A stretch of 64,000 nt of DNA from Piliocolobus tephrosceles. Its lineage: Eukaryota; Chordata; Mammalia; Primates; Cercopithecidae. Below are positions 1 through 13,566 of this stretch, piece after piece (position 1 is the stretch's first letter; the number at the start of each line of letters is the position of its first letter). The stretch covers positions 14,977,243 through 15,041,242 of the forward strand of contig NC_045436.1 of the NCBI RefSeq assembly GCF_002776525.5. Direction: 5' to 3'. A program made the translations under genes and the position numbers. Below the pieces are notes generated by a model that was not told the DNA's origin, ran no database searches, and saw only the letters and a list, made by a program, of their open reading frames with translations.

Positions 1-794
1 TAATTCGTGTTCTTGGGAGATTGGCTTTTCATAAACTTTAGAATTATCTTGTCAAATTCCACAAAATAAACTTGAGCTTAATATAAAGATGAGCATTGGG
101 GAAATTGTCATTTCAAAATATTGGGTCTTTCTATCCATGAATACAATGCATCATGCTCTTTACTTAAATATTATTAATATCATTTAACAAATGCATATGT
201 CTCATAAATTTCTTGAATATCTTTTAGATTTATTTATACTTCATTATTAAAGTAGACTTTTAAAATTATAATCTTTCACTTATTTTTAAACACTTCATTG
301 TCGATACATAAGAACACGATCATTTTTTACATTGCCCAAAATACTCTCATTTTAGGCCTCATGTTTTATAATTTCTTCATATAATTGTACCACCTAGGAA
401 TAGTAACATGTTAATTTCTTCCTGTCAGTACTTATACAATCTGCAACTTTTTCGTGTCTTAATGTTTTAACAAAAGCAATGTTAAATGAAATTGATTTGT
501 TCCTGGCTTTAAAGAGAATATTTCTTATGTTTCCAAAATAAATATGGTGTTTACTTGAGTTTTGTATAAATATCTTTTATCAAAATTCAAAGTTCTCTCT
601 ACCATACTTTCTGAAGAATATGAAAAGCATTAAATACAAAACAAACATAAAATAGGTATTAAGTGCTCTAATCCATGAACATAGTATATCAAGTTGTCTT
701 CTCCAGTTACTCAGAACTATGTTTTTCAGGGATTGTCATATCTCTTAGTTTATTCCTAAGTATTGATGCATGCTTGTAAATGTTATATTTTTAA
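1..794. other. Unassigned AT-rich intron sequence
   Basis: No open frame, recognisable repeat or RNA gene is visible here. The sequence is very AT-rich with scattered T-runs. Confidence 0.6.
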
Positions 795-1381
795 AATAAT
801 CTTTTTATTTTAGAATAGTTTAGGTCTACAAGAAATTTGCAAAGGCAGTACAGAGAATTTTCCTAGATCCCATGCCCAGTTTCCTCTATTATTACCATGT
901 TACATTAGTTAGTATGATATATTTGTCAACATTTGTGAACAAATATTGATGCATTATTATAAACTAAGGTCTGTGCTTTTTGGATTTCTTTAGTTTTTTA
1001 CTAACATTATTTTTCTGTCCCATTATCCTATCCAGGATACTACATTATATTTAGTTGCCGTGTTTCCATAGGATGCTCTAGATTGTGAAAATTTTTTACA
1101 TAATTTTTTATAACCTCAACTGGTATTGGTCAGGTATTTTGTAGAATGTCTCTCAATTGGGTTCATACATATTTTTCTTTTGAGTAGATTGAATTACGAG
1201 ATTTTTGGAAGGAAGACCACAGAAGTAAAGTGCCACTCTCATTACTTTTTATCAAGAGTATGTACTATCAATATGACTTAGTATTTAATATGTGAAGCTT
1301 GATTATAGGCCTGAGGTGGTATCTGTCTGATTTTTCCACTGTAAAGTAACTCCTTTTTTTTAACCTTCACTGTGCTATTCT

Positions 1382-1790
1382 TGTCATAGTCTGTTTTGCA
1401 TTGCTATAAAGGAATACCTGAGGCTGGGTAATTTACAAAGAAAAAAGGCTTTTTGGTCCATTGTTTTGTAGGCTGTTCAAGAAGCATGTCACCAGCATCT
1501 ACTTCCACTCATGGCAGAAGTAGGAGGGGGACGGGAGCCAGCATTAGGACATTACAGGATAAGAGTGCAGGAAAGAGAGAGAGGGAAAGGTGCCAGACTC
1601 TTTTTAACAAGCAGTTCTTGAGGGAACTTATATAGTGACAACTCACTGGTTACCATGGGGACAGCACAAAGCCATTCATGAGGAATCCACTCCCATGACC
1701 CAAACATTTCCCACCAGGCCCCACCTGCAACAATTGGGATCAAATTTCAACAGGAGATTTGGAAGGGGCAAATATCCAAACTGTATCCGC
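1382..1790 (-). mobile_element. Solo MaLR/ERVL-type LTR nested in L1M
   Basis: This is an antisense LTR of about 410 bp. It begins near TGTCATAGTCTG and ends near ATCCAAACTGTATCC. It contains the family phrases for cctgaggctgggtaattta and cccatgacccaaacatttcc. The flanks attct (1377-1381) and actct (1791-1795) are a 5-bp target duplication with one mismatch. The surrounding L1M reads continuously once the LTR is removed. No internal retroviral genes remain. Confidence 0.7.
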
Positions 1791-2196
1791 ACTCTTTGAA
1801 AGTAAGTCAGTGTATGTAGCCCAACTTAAGGGGATAAAGAGGTTATGTTCCACGTCCTTGAGGGAACCATTTCTGCATATTATTTGAGATTCTTTGGTAG
1901 AGATTTATTCCTTCCCCTTTATTTATTTATACAATAATTTATTCATATCAATATAGACTCTTGCACATTTATTTTATGTTTTGAGTTAAAATTCTAAGCT
2001 ATGTTATTTAATTTGTTGCTCAAATTGTTCCAGTTTGGCCACTGGGAGTTTGTTCACTTAGCCTCTGTGTCTCTGACACATTCCTACCACTTTGGTGTTT
2101 GAGCACTTCCATGTGTTCTGTAAATATAAGATGTTACAGACTCATCTTGTGTTTTTCCTGCCCCAGACATAGATCAGTCATTTCTCCAAGAATTCT

Positions 2197-2230
2197 TTTT
2201 CTTTTTCTTTTTCTTTTTTTTTTTTTTTTT
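2197..2230. repeat. T-rich simple repeat, (TTTTC)n then poly-T
   Basis: Pyrimidine-rich tract of repeated ctttt units that runs into uninterrupted T. Confidence 0.9.
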
Positions 2231-2331
2231 AATTGGAGAATGGTACTAGAAACCCAGATCTGATCACCAGATGTGTTCATTGCTACAGAGGTTTCATTGC
2301 ATCTAGGCTTCCCAGCAGACAGAGCCTGGAA

Positions 2332-2366
2332 GTGTGTGTGTGTATGTGTGTGTGTGTGTGTGTGTA
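2332..2366. repeat. (TG)n microsatellite
   Basis: About 17 GT dinucleotides with one interrupting TATG. Confidence 0.95.
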
Positions 2367-2559
2367 AATGTTGTATTTTAAATTTTATTTACCAATAGTT
2401 TCTAATTAATATATGGGCAAACAATAAATGTTACAATATTGACATATTCTCAACTTGATAACTTAATAGTTCTAGTAATTATTCATTTTTTTTGTATTTT
2501 CTATGAATATATTAATGCAAACTGTTAAGACAGTTGTACTTTTTCCTTCCCAATCTCTC

Positions 2560-3600
2560 TTACCTTATTGCACTGGTTCAGAACTCCTATACAATGCCAA
2601 ATAACAATGGAGAATGGCTACCTTTGTCTTTTTGGCTTTTGATATCAATTGAAAAGCATGCAGCATTTCACAATTAAGAATGACATTAACTGTAGGTTTC
2701 TCATAAATCCTCCTTATTAGATTGAGAGAGTTTACTTCCACTATTGTTTGCTGAGATGTTTTATTATGAAAAGGAATTCAATTTTATTCAATGCTGTCTC
2801 AACATTCATTGAAATGATTATATGTTTTTCTCATTCACTCTGTTAATATTATTGATTATATTGATTTATTTCCAAGTAGTAAATCCTTCTTGCATTCCTT
2901 ATATAAACCTCATTTGACCATAATTTATTATTCTTTTTATATACTGCTAGATTTAAATTTCTAATATTTGGTTTAGGATATTTGCTACTGTGTTAACTTT
3001 GGATGTTGAACTCTTATTTTCTTACAATATAAAGAGTGGTGTGTGATATCAGTATTATGCTGGTTTCCTAAAACTAAGTTGAAAGTGTTCTTTTTTCCTC
3101 TACTCCTTAAAATAGTTCATGTATAATTGATGAACTGTTATTTCTTCCACGAGTATTAATTAAAATTCACCAGTAATGCCATCCAAGCCAGTCATTTTAT
3201 TTGTGTAAAGGTTTTAAGTTACAAGTTTCATTCCTGAGATATAAGACTATTCGGTTTTTCATAGCATCAGTTTTGTAATGGTTTTATTTTTCAATGAAAT
3301 TTTCCATTCCTCATCAAATTATTTACACACCCTTACCACATTTTATTTTGCAAGATAAGAAGTCTTTGTAATGTTTTCATTTTTATTATTCTTCCTGGTA
3401 ATTTGGTTTTAACTTGTTTTTTAAATTAGTTTATATATGGGTATATTTTTATTTGTTCTGCTAGATATTTTTGCTGTTTTCTGAATTTATAATTAATGTT
3501 TATCTTCTGTGAATAATAATAGTTCATTTTTGTCTCTTCATTTGTTCTTTTGGCAGAACCTACTACACTGTATATTCTGATTGTATTCTCCATACCTTAA
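2560..3600 (-). mobile_element. Ancient L1M ORF2 reverse-transcriptase relic, antisense
   Basis: The + strand text follows the antisense of the L1 ORF2 reverse-transcriptase region at low identity. It contains the counterparts of the family's phrases on an element just behind the priming site, such as attcattgaaatgattatatg. All frames contain many stops, so the element is long dead. Boundaries are approximate. Confidence 0.6.
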
Positions 3601-6600
3601 TCTCTCTGTCAGAGCTTCTATAATATCTCTTTATATTTCTGTGTTTCTATTTCTTATATTTCTATATTTAAGAATTGCCACTGGTAAATAAATTATTGGA
3701 AATTCATAAACATCCCAAATATCTTATAATTCATATCAATCCATTTTAGATTCCTTCGCTGCAAATAATTTAATGACTTACATAAAGGCAATTTATTCAC
3801 AATCTATGATGATATTTTCCTGTGCTTTTGGTTTTGTTAGAATTGCCTTTTCTCTTTGTGCTAATATATCATACTTCAATGACATACTATTATGTCATCC
3901 AATTTTGTTTAAAGTCATGAATATTTATTTAAAATTTTGTAATACAGTGTCCATAGGGCAACAGTTCTCTCTGATATGCTCCTCGTTGTATCATTAACAG
4001 GTAGCAACATGCTCAGAACAAAGTAGCTCTTAAGTTTATATTGTGGAATATATGTAAGCATGTATTTATGCTGGCCAAAAAAGACTAATTTTTTTCCAAA
4101 AAGAGAACTTCATTATTGTGTTCTTGACACAAATGGATAAACTGCCATTTTTACTGCCTTGCAATATGATCTGTTTCTGCATTCTGAGTCCTGATCATTG
4201 TCATAAATCAATGCTACAGTTTCTAAAATATGAGTTAAGCAGCTAATTGTACAATCAAGTTAATGCTGGATAATATAGCCTAAATGAACTTGGCTTTTTT
4301 ATTCAAATCTTTCCATGTAATTCTATAATCTTTCCTCTAAAAGCATTTACTCTTTCATGCATGTATAGCAAGACAATTTTGTGAAAAATGCTAAAATTAT
4401 TATGGAGATGTCTCTGTGATAAGAACTTAGAGTTCCTGTTTATATAGTGCTTATAGTGATCCAAGAATAATTTCAAAAATCAAAATCAAAAATATTAGGG
4501 TGCAACTATTTCAGAAATAGACCAGGTTTTACAGTAATTTTTATCACAATTGAAATAAAATGTGTGTAATTTGAAGGAAAGTCCATTTGTTTTTTCTGTT
4601 CTTTTATAAACGTTTGCTAAAATGTGCCATTGGTCCTTTGTATCTAATGCCAATGAGTTAAATTATTATAAAGGTACATTTATTCACATTTGTAAGTACC
4701 ATAATAGCATTCAGTGACTATTCCTATGTCATTCATATTTACAAATTCAACAACATTCATGTAGGATATTACTAGATTGATGGTATTTCAGTTCTTTTGG
4801 AACAGTCTGAAAGTATCCTGCTATCTTTTTAATGTTAAAATTATACTTGTTTACATCTTATCCTCCTCCTCTTTTTTTTCTTACTTTGAGTAGTAGGTAA
4901 AGCCAAACCAAGTATAGAAATGGCATGGATCTGGAAGATTTTTAATTTCATGCATGAGTAACCAGTGACTGGCAGCATGAATGTGCTCTGATCTATCACG
5001 TATAAGCATCAATCAGAAATGGGCTTATTTATGGGGATGCTTGCAAAAGATAAGTATACATGAATGTTATACATTTTGGTGACCCCATCAGACATATGAA
5101 TAAATCTCTGTTTAATGAATTCATCCACCAGATCATCCTTCTAATCATTGTGCTCAAAAAGGGACTGTCTACAGATCCTGTTCACAAAAGTAAAATTCTC
5201 ATACAGAATATCATAGAGAATACAATTGTTTATTGTGCTAGAATGTTGTTAAAACAATGTTAAAAGGCACATGTCCAATTCTATGGTGGGAAATGCCAAG
5301 GAGAAACTGGTGCTAATGACAACAGAAAAAAAAAAAAAAATCTGTATCCTGAGAGCCATCAAGCACACACATCTATAACATATCTCCCTTATGAGACTGT
5401 ATATCGTCGTAGAGTTTCCTTTTGATAAGTAAATTAAAAGGTTAATTGCATTTTCAAGGCATTTGAAATATTTGGGCTGGGAAAGAGAAATACAGATTAT
5501 AGAGTTAAATGTAATGGCAAAGATATGTCTCAAATTCAACTCTTCTCTTTTCTGTCTCCTCTTAATTTGCAGTGGAAAATGACCCTTACTTGGTCAAGGA
5601 TCTCTCTAGAGGAAGGCATCATAGAGATCAATTAAACACTTCTCTTGGCCACTTCTCATAACATAGAACTGATTAGATTATCATGAACAGATCATAGCAA
5701 TGCTATTCATCTTCATGATATTCATCATCACATTTTTCTACGAGAATTTGATTTTCTGAAAGAATCCTCTCCAAAATGTCATTTCAGCCTCTAAAGATAA
5801 AATGGGCAGCAAGATTGGGAATTGTGTTCTCTAAGATGACTGGCACTAGTCATAATGTGTTACTTAGTTATGAATTTAGCATGTCAATTAGTGTTAAGTT
5901 TTTGGCAACCAATTTAAATTGCAGATAGCTTTTCAGCTCCTAGGCTGAATCTCTGACAGATGTGTGAGTTAATATTAACACTGAAGCGCTCTGGACCAGA
6001 CAAATGGCATATTTCTGTTGCTGCGATGAGACTTCGAGGTTACCCACAAAACAACAAGCCAACTAACTGCTTCAGAAGGATTCGAACATGTCAGACTGAC
6101 AAGAATCTGGGGCTGTGCCACAAGTGTCCTGTCAAGTAGAACAGACGCACTCAAGAGTTGAGCCTTCCTTGTTAATTAGGAAGTCAATTAGAAACTGCAA
6201 GATTCCTTTTCAACAATGACATATGTATATCAAAATGAATTTAGTTCTTAAAATTTGGTTTTAAAACAAAAGAGAAGTTATTCTCAATCTCATCAAGGAG
6301 GCTTGATAACATAAGCTATTTGTTCTATGGAGAACACAAAGAAACATGGATTTACTGGCTCAAGTGTAGTACTCTAATCTGCAGCATCTTTTCAAAAATT
6401 TTAGTAGTTTCTAGGAATATTGCCAACACTCCAGAGGCTAGATAAAGCATAAGACAAATAATCTTGTCACAAGGTTATATTAAGAGGTATAATTAACAAA
6501 AATGAACTTATAACATATATTAACATTAAGTTTAATGTTAATTAAACTGAAATATTCACTGAATATATTCACTGATAAATCCTGGGCAACCTTCACCTGC

Positions 6601-8157
6601 AAAATCCATTCACTTTACTATGGACATTAATGAAGTATTAATTTCGTCTGAAGGTAAGGAAGACATTTGGGAGTGCTTCCTTCTCCATTAAGTCTTCTAG
6701 GGCTTCTGGGACTCTTTTCTATCCTCAAACTTTTGAAATAGTGAAGAATTACTCTTTACCTTTTCCTTAAGGGCTCATACCCACCCCTTTCTCTCTCTCT
6801 CCAATGGAGTTGCCTCCACCCCTTAATGATACTAGACTATGACATTGTTTTACTTCCAGTCTCTCAGGAAGCTTCCGAACTGTCACAAGACTTTCTACCA
6901 GAGGTGATAAGAGAATAGCCAGGTGCCTCTCTGAGCTGCTGAGATGGAATTTAACCTCTTTCCCTGATGGAAGTCACTTTGTTTGCTTTAGGTTGTTATT
7001 TCACTGTTTCTCCCTATGAGCATCATTTCTTACATTGCATCAGCTTGTCTTGTGTTTTTCTGCTCACTCCGTTTTTCAATGATCACTCACTGTGCTAATA
7101 TGCCCTACATCGTATGCTTGTTATATACACATCCCAAGAAGCAGTTAGTAAAAAGGCTAAAAATTCTGATTCTAAATATACTTTACTTCTTTTCATATTA
7201 TAACTAGCTATAAAGATAATTGCTATTCCTCATCCATGCACTATAAGATTAAGATGATTAATCAAAATTTGACAGCAGACATAAAAAGAAATGACTATGC
7301 TTTGCATCCCTTTTCTGTTTAGTTTCTCCTAAAGCCGTGTTTCTCAACCACTTTTTTTCATTATGCTTCCCTAAAGAATACTTTGTAGACATCTTTCCCC
7401 TAGTTGCCCTCCCCCTGAAATTTCAGTACTTCAGATGAATTGTAAATTTATTTATATACTCTGTATATATCTCTGACTTATACATTAAAAGGGTAAGCAT
7501 TCTTTCACCCACCAAGAACCAATTTTTGCTCCCTCAGGAACCATACTGTCCTCTTTGAAAACAATGTGTGCTCTAAAGTGTATATTTACAAGGGTACTAA
7601 TGAGTAAACTTGCCCAAGAGTAATATTTCTGTACTCATTGCTCAGTGGGCTATGCAACAGCAATACTGTCCTATAATGGTAAGAGCACTGGGTATTCTTC
7701 AGAGGAAGGGATTCATGATTATGCGCCTAGCTATTTGCAAAGTTGGTAATACTTATAAACTGGAGATCAAACTATATCCTCTTTTATTTTTGTATGAATT
7801 TCTTCTTTGATGTTATTTTTTAAACTTTGCATGTGTGCCTGCACACAAACATGTATACTAATTATAAATACATTTACACTTGTTTCACATTTACCTTCCA
7901 CATCTGACACAAGGGCCATATTACTTTCTTTTTCTGCTGTGATTATATTTATCTTTTTATTTCACTCATGAAATCATTGTTGCATCTTGTCTTTCATTAT
8001 TTGATAAAATTGTTCTCAAAGTATTTACCATGGAGTTCATTCTTTATGTCTCCTTCGATGGCAACAAATGCTTTGTGAAATTTACACCATACTTATGATG
8101 TTTCTATCATGCTTTAACCAGAAAAAGATTCTATAAAGGTGTGACTTACTAAAAATT
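3601..8157. other. Unassigned intronic sequence
   Basis: Mostly AT-rich sequence without a convincing gene. There is a poly-A run near 5325-5340. A more GC-rich patch lies at about 5930-6160. Around 7340-7570 there is text resembling an old interspersed repeat (ttctcaaccactttttt) that I could not name. Open frames here are at most about 96 codons and look random. Confidence 0.5.
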
Positions 8158-8230
8158 GTAGATAGATAGGTAGGTAACAGGAAGGTAGGTAGGTAGGTAG
8201 GTAGATAGGTGATAGATAGATAGATAGATG

Positions 8231-8279
<49 letters not shown>

Positions 8280-8282
8280 GCA
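8158..8282. repeat. Compound (TAGG)n/(TAGA)n microsatellite
   Basis: GATA/GGTA tetranucleotide array of about 125 bp. An interrupted TAGG block is followed by a longer pure TAGA block. It is likely length-polymorphic. Confidence 0.97.
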
Positions 8283-11200
8283 GGCTTCTGTTTTTTCTGG
8301 ATTAGCTGGTATCAAGGTAAACTTTGTTTTGAAATTATGTCATAGATGGATCCCTATATAAAAGTTCTTCATGAGACACTCTTTTATCTGAAAACTTCCC
8401 CTAAGAACTTGAAGATCATAAATTCATCTATCAGTAAAGCTTCCAGCCTAGAAATGTCCTGGGCCCTTTATTTCCCAGTGTTATTTTGATTATTCAAAAC
8501 AAGTAGGATCTTCCTTAATGAGCTACCCATTTATTTCAAGCCTATTAACCTCATGAGCAACCATCTACAGTCAAAGATCACTAAGATTTACATGTCATGA
8601 ATACCACTCCAAAACTGCTCCATTTGTGATAACAGGGTCCATTTTGCTACTTGGATTAAGTACTGCGAAGTTTTTATCTGTCACCCTGGCAATTATCACT
8701 ATTGAAATCTGGGAGTTCATTTCAGGAGCAATATTTTCAGTTTACAGAGGACAGCCATCACAGTGCATTTTTTTTTTTTTTTAAGATACTGGCCTTTCGT
8801 GTACTAATATGATTTTAATCCCTTGGTAAATGGTCCCTCTTAAGGTACATAGCTGGGAAAAAAGAATTAAATGAGGATACATATTAAATTCCTTTCTATG
8901 TCTCTTATTTTCTATGTATTTGAATATCTCCTATATGACAGACTTAGAAATTTGTAATATATAAACATCATTCAGCATAGTCCCCTGATAGGCCCAGCTT
9001 TCAGTCAGTCAAATAACCCATAGGAGCCATTCCTGGCTATCTGAGTTAATACACAGCATCTAGAATCTCTGTAAACAAACCTATAGCAATCGGTTTAGCC
9101 AATTCTAAAATTTTGTTTCACAATCCATGGTCTAGCACTCTCAGAATCTACTCCACATATAACAATTTCTGCATAAAAAATGGTAAAATGTAGCACTTCC
9201 TTAAGATCCAAGACTTCTCCTCCTTGGATTGACTGTAATTGGCTTTCTAGCTGCTTTCAGAGATCTACTCGATGAGGGCAGTGATGGAAGGTTGAGGGGG
9301 GATATAAGAAAAATAGGTATACCCCATCCTCATCATGCATGAGAGGAGGAGCTGCTTCTGCTAACACAAGAGCCTTAGATTTTGTTAGAATTTTCTAAAT
9401 CTTTCCAATTTTATTATTCTAATATTTGAACTTTTACTCTTTCCTAACCAAGGAGCTAACACTCATATATGTCACTCTGCAAGAGAGTGAATATAATGTA
9501 CCTTTTAGTTTATAGTCCACAAATTAATCGTTTGTGTTTAGTTTTCAGCCATACCATCCTCATCCATGAAGGTACAAGAGATAAGATACACATTCCGAAG
9601 AGTCATGAAAAATCCCTGGTTCTCTGACCATGCCTTAATATATGAGAATTTAAATTTCTGCACCAGATTTTATTTTTTCTTTGAACTCCTTAAAGCAATC
9701 AGACACTTTACTTTAAGGAGATTTTCAGTCACTGACTCCCTCATGCTTGCGACATTATTCTTTGCTATGGCTTTGAATACATGGTTTGCAAAATCATGTA
9801 CTTCATTTCAGGTGGCCATAGGTAAAAAAAAAAAAAAAAAAAAAAAAATTAGGTGATTTTGCCGCTGGTTTCTATGTACTTCCAGTATCCTGTCATTTAA
9901 TGGATTCAGATATGCCTGGCCTTCAAACACAAACAGGGCAACTGAACAGTACAAAGTTCCTATTCCCACAACTTCTCTGGGGCAAAGATTGATCCAGTTG
10001 TGTTCAGTGATTGTAACAGAAACCATGCCAGCCACCTCACAGAAAGGAATTTATTTCTGGGAGTCAAATGTTTATAAAAGTACTAGAAAGCTCAGGGAGG
10101 AGGATTATACCACAGATTTGGCTTGTTAGCAAAGCTGCTACCCTTGCCCGAATCAGGAAGTGGGAAGGCTGCTACTGGAACAGTTGGTTTCAGGAACACA
10201 CTGCTGAAATCTACAAATCGAGAAACAATCACAGTCACTGAGCCACAATTATAATTATTAGTAGATACTTTACATTTGTTCTTTCAACAATCATGAAACT
10301 AGAGACATGACAGGGAAACTCCATTAACACTACTGTGGAAAAACTCAATGATACTAAAATCCCATAACTCCAGTTGCAAGTAGAAACTCAGAATGAAGAG
10401 ATCATGGTTTGTCTCAATCTCCCACAAGTGCATGTAATTGACTAAACAGAAATCACATCAAGGTCCCTAGCTTTAATATCTTTCTGTCTTTCTAATTTCT
10501 GCAATACTGGCTGACAGTTTACAAGACAGGTCAAATGGAGAGTGAGTGCTAGTCTTCCACACAAACCTACCCCTTTACCTCCAAACCTGTCCTCTGATTC
10601 TCAACAGATGACCTTACCTTTGTCTTCACAGAAAACACAGAGACCAGAACACAAGAAACCTTTAGCTACCTGCCACTAAACCTAAAATTTAACCTGGATA
10701 TAATGTTCCTGCTGATACATTGAGGCATATTTCCCTCCTTTTGCATAAGATTAGTTCCCAATTTTTTTCTGGATCAAATCCTGAAGTCCTTTTTACTCCA
10801 GGACCACACTCAATGTATTTCAACTCTTCTTTATGTGTCCTCTCCCTTTGATGTTTGGATTTGCTAGCTACCCTCCTAAAATGAAACGTTCCATGGATTT
10901 GTTTATTTCTAATTATTACCATATTTCTCTTTCTATTCATAGCCAAATTACTTTAAATGGTTTTACCTGATGCTATTCCTCAATTTCTTACTGAATACTC
11001 TTATTTAGGCCTGGTTTTTCACCAATCGCTTCGCTAAAATTATTATTTCCAAAGTATTCAATAACAACAATGAACTACTTAAGCTTTAACTTTCTTGACA
11101 TCTGTGTAGAATCTGCCACTGTTGATTATGCTCTTGAAAACTGTCTTACTTTGGCTTTGCTGATTCAACCATCTCCTCGTTTTCTAACTCTCTGGCCACT

Positions 11201-11779
11201 CCTTCCCAAATCTATTTGCACTATTATCTTCTTTCTATTTCTTGAATGCCGGCCATTATTACTGTTCAATCAGAGGCACGGCCTTTGCTACACACATGCT
11301 TTCTATGTACATTTATCCTCGCCCTTGGCTTTGTGACCATGCACATGTATAGTGGTAATTGTTCAATCAATAGCTATAGCCCAAGAGTCTCCAGGTGAAA
11401 GGCATGGTGAAGTACAAAACAAACCAAAATAACACTGAAACATAGTATTTGGAACAACATATATATATATATGTTATAATGTTAAAGGCAAGATTAACTG
11501 TACACTGACACAGTAGTCTAATCAGCAAGTTGGTTTTTCAAATATCTGAGCTGATTAACTTCCTCAATTGTACAAATTCCTGGAGCTCATCATATCCAAA
11601 TCTGCTTCACCTGTTTGCTATCTCATTGAGTCCGCCAGAAAATTGAGGACCTATTTCTTCCAATACCTAATGAATTACAAAGGCACGACAATTCTACCCC
11701 CCAAATATTTCCCAAATATGTCACTTTTTCACCACTCTGCGGATCACCTCTCACTGTTGTGACAGGAACTGTCACAGAA
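8283..11779. other. Unassigned intronic sequence
   Basis: Apart from a T-run at 8769-8782, a poly-A run at 9824-9848 and a short TA run at about 11458-11473, I recognise nothing. No spliced or single-exon gene is supported. Confidence 0.5.
9824..9848. repeat. Poly-A tract (25 A)
   Basis: Uninterrupted A run. No AATAAA or recognisable retrocopy lies upstream, so it is treated as a simple repeat. Confidence 0.9.
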
Positions 11780-12170
11780 TCTAACTCTGTTCCTCCCTTA
11801 CTGCCCACCCAGTCACTACCCTGGATCTTTCTAAAACTCAAATAAGGTCTTGTCATTTTTCTATTCTTTCATTGGCTCTCAAATAATTCCTGTTGGAGCA
11901 AAATTCAAATTTACATGGCTTACACTAGCCTATATAATCTGTCTCACCTTAAGTCATCAGACTGAATTCTCTCCCCACCCCATCTCCTAACCCACTGTGC
12001 ATTTCAGACATGCCCTTTGAACTCTTACTTTTTAGAGTATGCAGTATTTTATCTCACATTTGTTCCCTGCATTTGCTGTTCCTCCCACGACTACTCCTTC
12101 CACCATCACCCCTACCCCCTCAGTGTCTAATTCTTTGATATTTACCTCTTAGGTCACATGGCCACTCCTG
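11780..12170 (+). mobile_element. Possible diverged L2-like LINE fragment
   Basis: Pyrimidine-rich text resembles the 3' part of L2: an attggctctcaaataattcc segment, a catcaccc segment and a ctcctcccac segment. Identity is low and the call is tentative. Confidence 0.4.
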
Positions 12171-12435
12171 AGTACAGCAAAGCAGAGATACAGAATTCCT
12201 CTTCAAGGAAAGAAGCACAAAGGCAGAAGCCAGAATCGTTGGTGACCAATAATAGAACACATCATAAAATGATCCATAGTATATGTAGTTTGATTATAAT
12301 TACGTAAAAAAAAGAAAACAAATTCTGAGTGTAACACAGACAAGCCTATATTCTTTAATTGTAAGACTTCATTCTTCCTGTGAGTACATGTCAACCTAAG
12401 ATTCTGTCACTGTTTTTCCCTCTTTTGTTGATATA

Positions 12436-12507
12436 TTAGGTTGTTGCAAAAATAATTGTGGTTTTCACCATTAAAAGTAATGACAATTACTTTTGCACCA
12501 AACGTAA
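12436..12507 (+). mobile_element. MADE1 mariner-derived MITE (miR-548-type hairpin)
   Basis: Terminal inverted repeats TTAGGTTGTTGCAAAA and TTTTGCACCAAACGTAA flank a short imperfect stem. The consensus is an 80-bp palindromic element that forms most primate mir-548 precursors. A TA dinucleotide precedes it. This copy has a shortened loop and several stem mismatches. Confidence 0.85.
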
Positions 12508-12621
12508 TGATTTACGTATTTATTGGGTACATGTGAGTATTTGTTTCATGCATAGAATGTGTAGTGTTCAAGTCAGCGTACCTGGGGCATACATCATTTT
12601 TACATTGGTTTATCATTTTTC

Positions 12622-12720
12622 TGTATTGGTATCCAAAATATTGGTATCAGATATTGGTATCGGTAACTCAGGAATGGTATTGGTTACTGGTAACTGTCTT
12701 GGGAACTCTTCTGGTTACTG
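12622..12720. repeat. Degenerate TATTGGTATC-type tandem repeat inside L1 3'UTR
   Basis: At least six variants of attggtat/ggtaact appear in 100 bp, where related L1 3'UTRs carry non-repetitive sequence. It looks like a local expansion after insertion. Confidence 0.6.
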
Positions 12721-13532
12721 TGAAATATACATGATATTGTTGCTAAATATAGCCATTCTCGTCCGCCATCAAACACTAGAATTTATTTCTTCTATCTAAC
12801 TGTATATTACTAACTTCTCTTAAACCCTCTCTTCCCACTACCTGCTCTCCCCAGTCTCTGCTATCTATCATTCTACTCTCTATGTCCATGAGTTTCTTTA
12901 GCTCCCACATATGAATGTGAAGGTGCACTATTTGTCTTTCCATACCTGATTTATTTCACTTAACATAATGACCTGCAGTTCTTTCCATGTTGCTGAGAAT
13001 GAAATTATTTCGTACTTTTTTTAGGCTGAACAGTATCCCATGGTGTATATATGCCACATTTTCTTTATTCATTCATCTGTTAACAGACACTTAGGTTGAT
13101 TCCATATCTTTGCTATTGCGAATGGTGCTGTGATAAGCATGCAAGTACAGGTATCCCCTTGATATACTGAATTCTTTTCCTTTGGATAGATACCCAGTAG
13201 TAAGATTGCTGGATTGTATGGTAGTTCAACTTTTAGTTTTTTGAGAAATCTCCATTCTGTTTCCCATAGTGGTTGTACTAATTTACATCCCTGCCAAGAG
13301 TGTATGAGTTCTCTTTTCTCTGCATCCTCACCAGCATCTGTTATTTTTTTCTTCTTAATAATAGGCATTGTAACTGGCATAAGATAATATCTCATTGTGG
13401 TTTGCATTTGAATTTCCTTAATGATTAGTGGTGTTGAATAATTTTTTAAGATATGTGTTGGCCACTTCTGTGTCTTCTTTTGAGAAATATATACTCATGT
13501 TTTTTGCCCATCTTTTAATGGGATTATTTGGC

Positions 13533-13533
<1 letters not shown>

Positions 13534-13563
<30 letters not shown>
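13534..13563. repeat. Poly-T tract (30 T)
   Basis: Uninterrupted T run inside the antisense L1. Confidence 0.95.

Positions 13564-13566
<3 letters not shown>

Larger units (their letters stand above)
795..2366 (-). mobile_element. Old L1M-type LINE segment, antisense, split by an LTR
   Basis: The text from about 795 to 1381 and from 1796 to about 2330 reads like one common mammalian L1M consensus interrupted at 1382-1790. Recognisable phrases include the region around gaagaccacagaagtaaagtg (about 1212) and the later tgccccagacatag and ttggagaatggtactagaaa. It probably belongs with the antisense ORF2 relic at 2560-3600. Subfamily is not determined. Confidence 0.65.

Noticed and set aside
8158..8282. 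CRISPR-like or other array
   Set aside because: The tandem units are simple tetranucleotides with no spacers, and the genome is vertebrate.
8082..8315. 77-codon frame of repeated SIYL units
   Set aside because: A direct translation of the GATA microsatellite.
9566..9848. Possible retrocopy ending in a 25-A tail
   Set aside because: No polyadenylation signal, target duplication or parent gene recognised upstream of the A-run.
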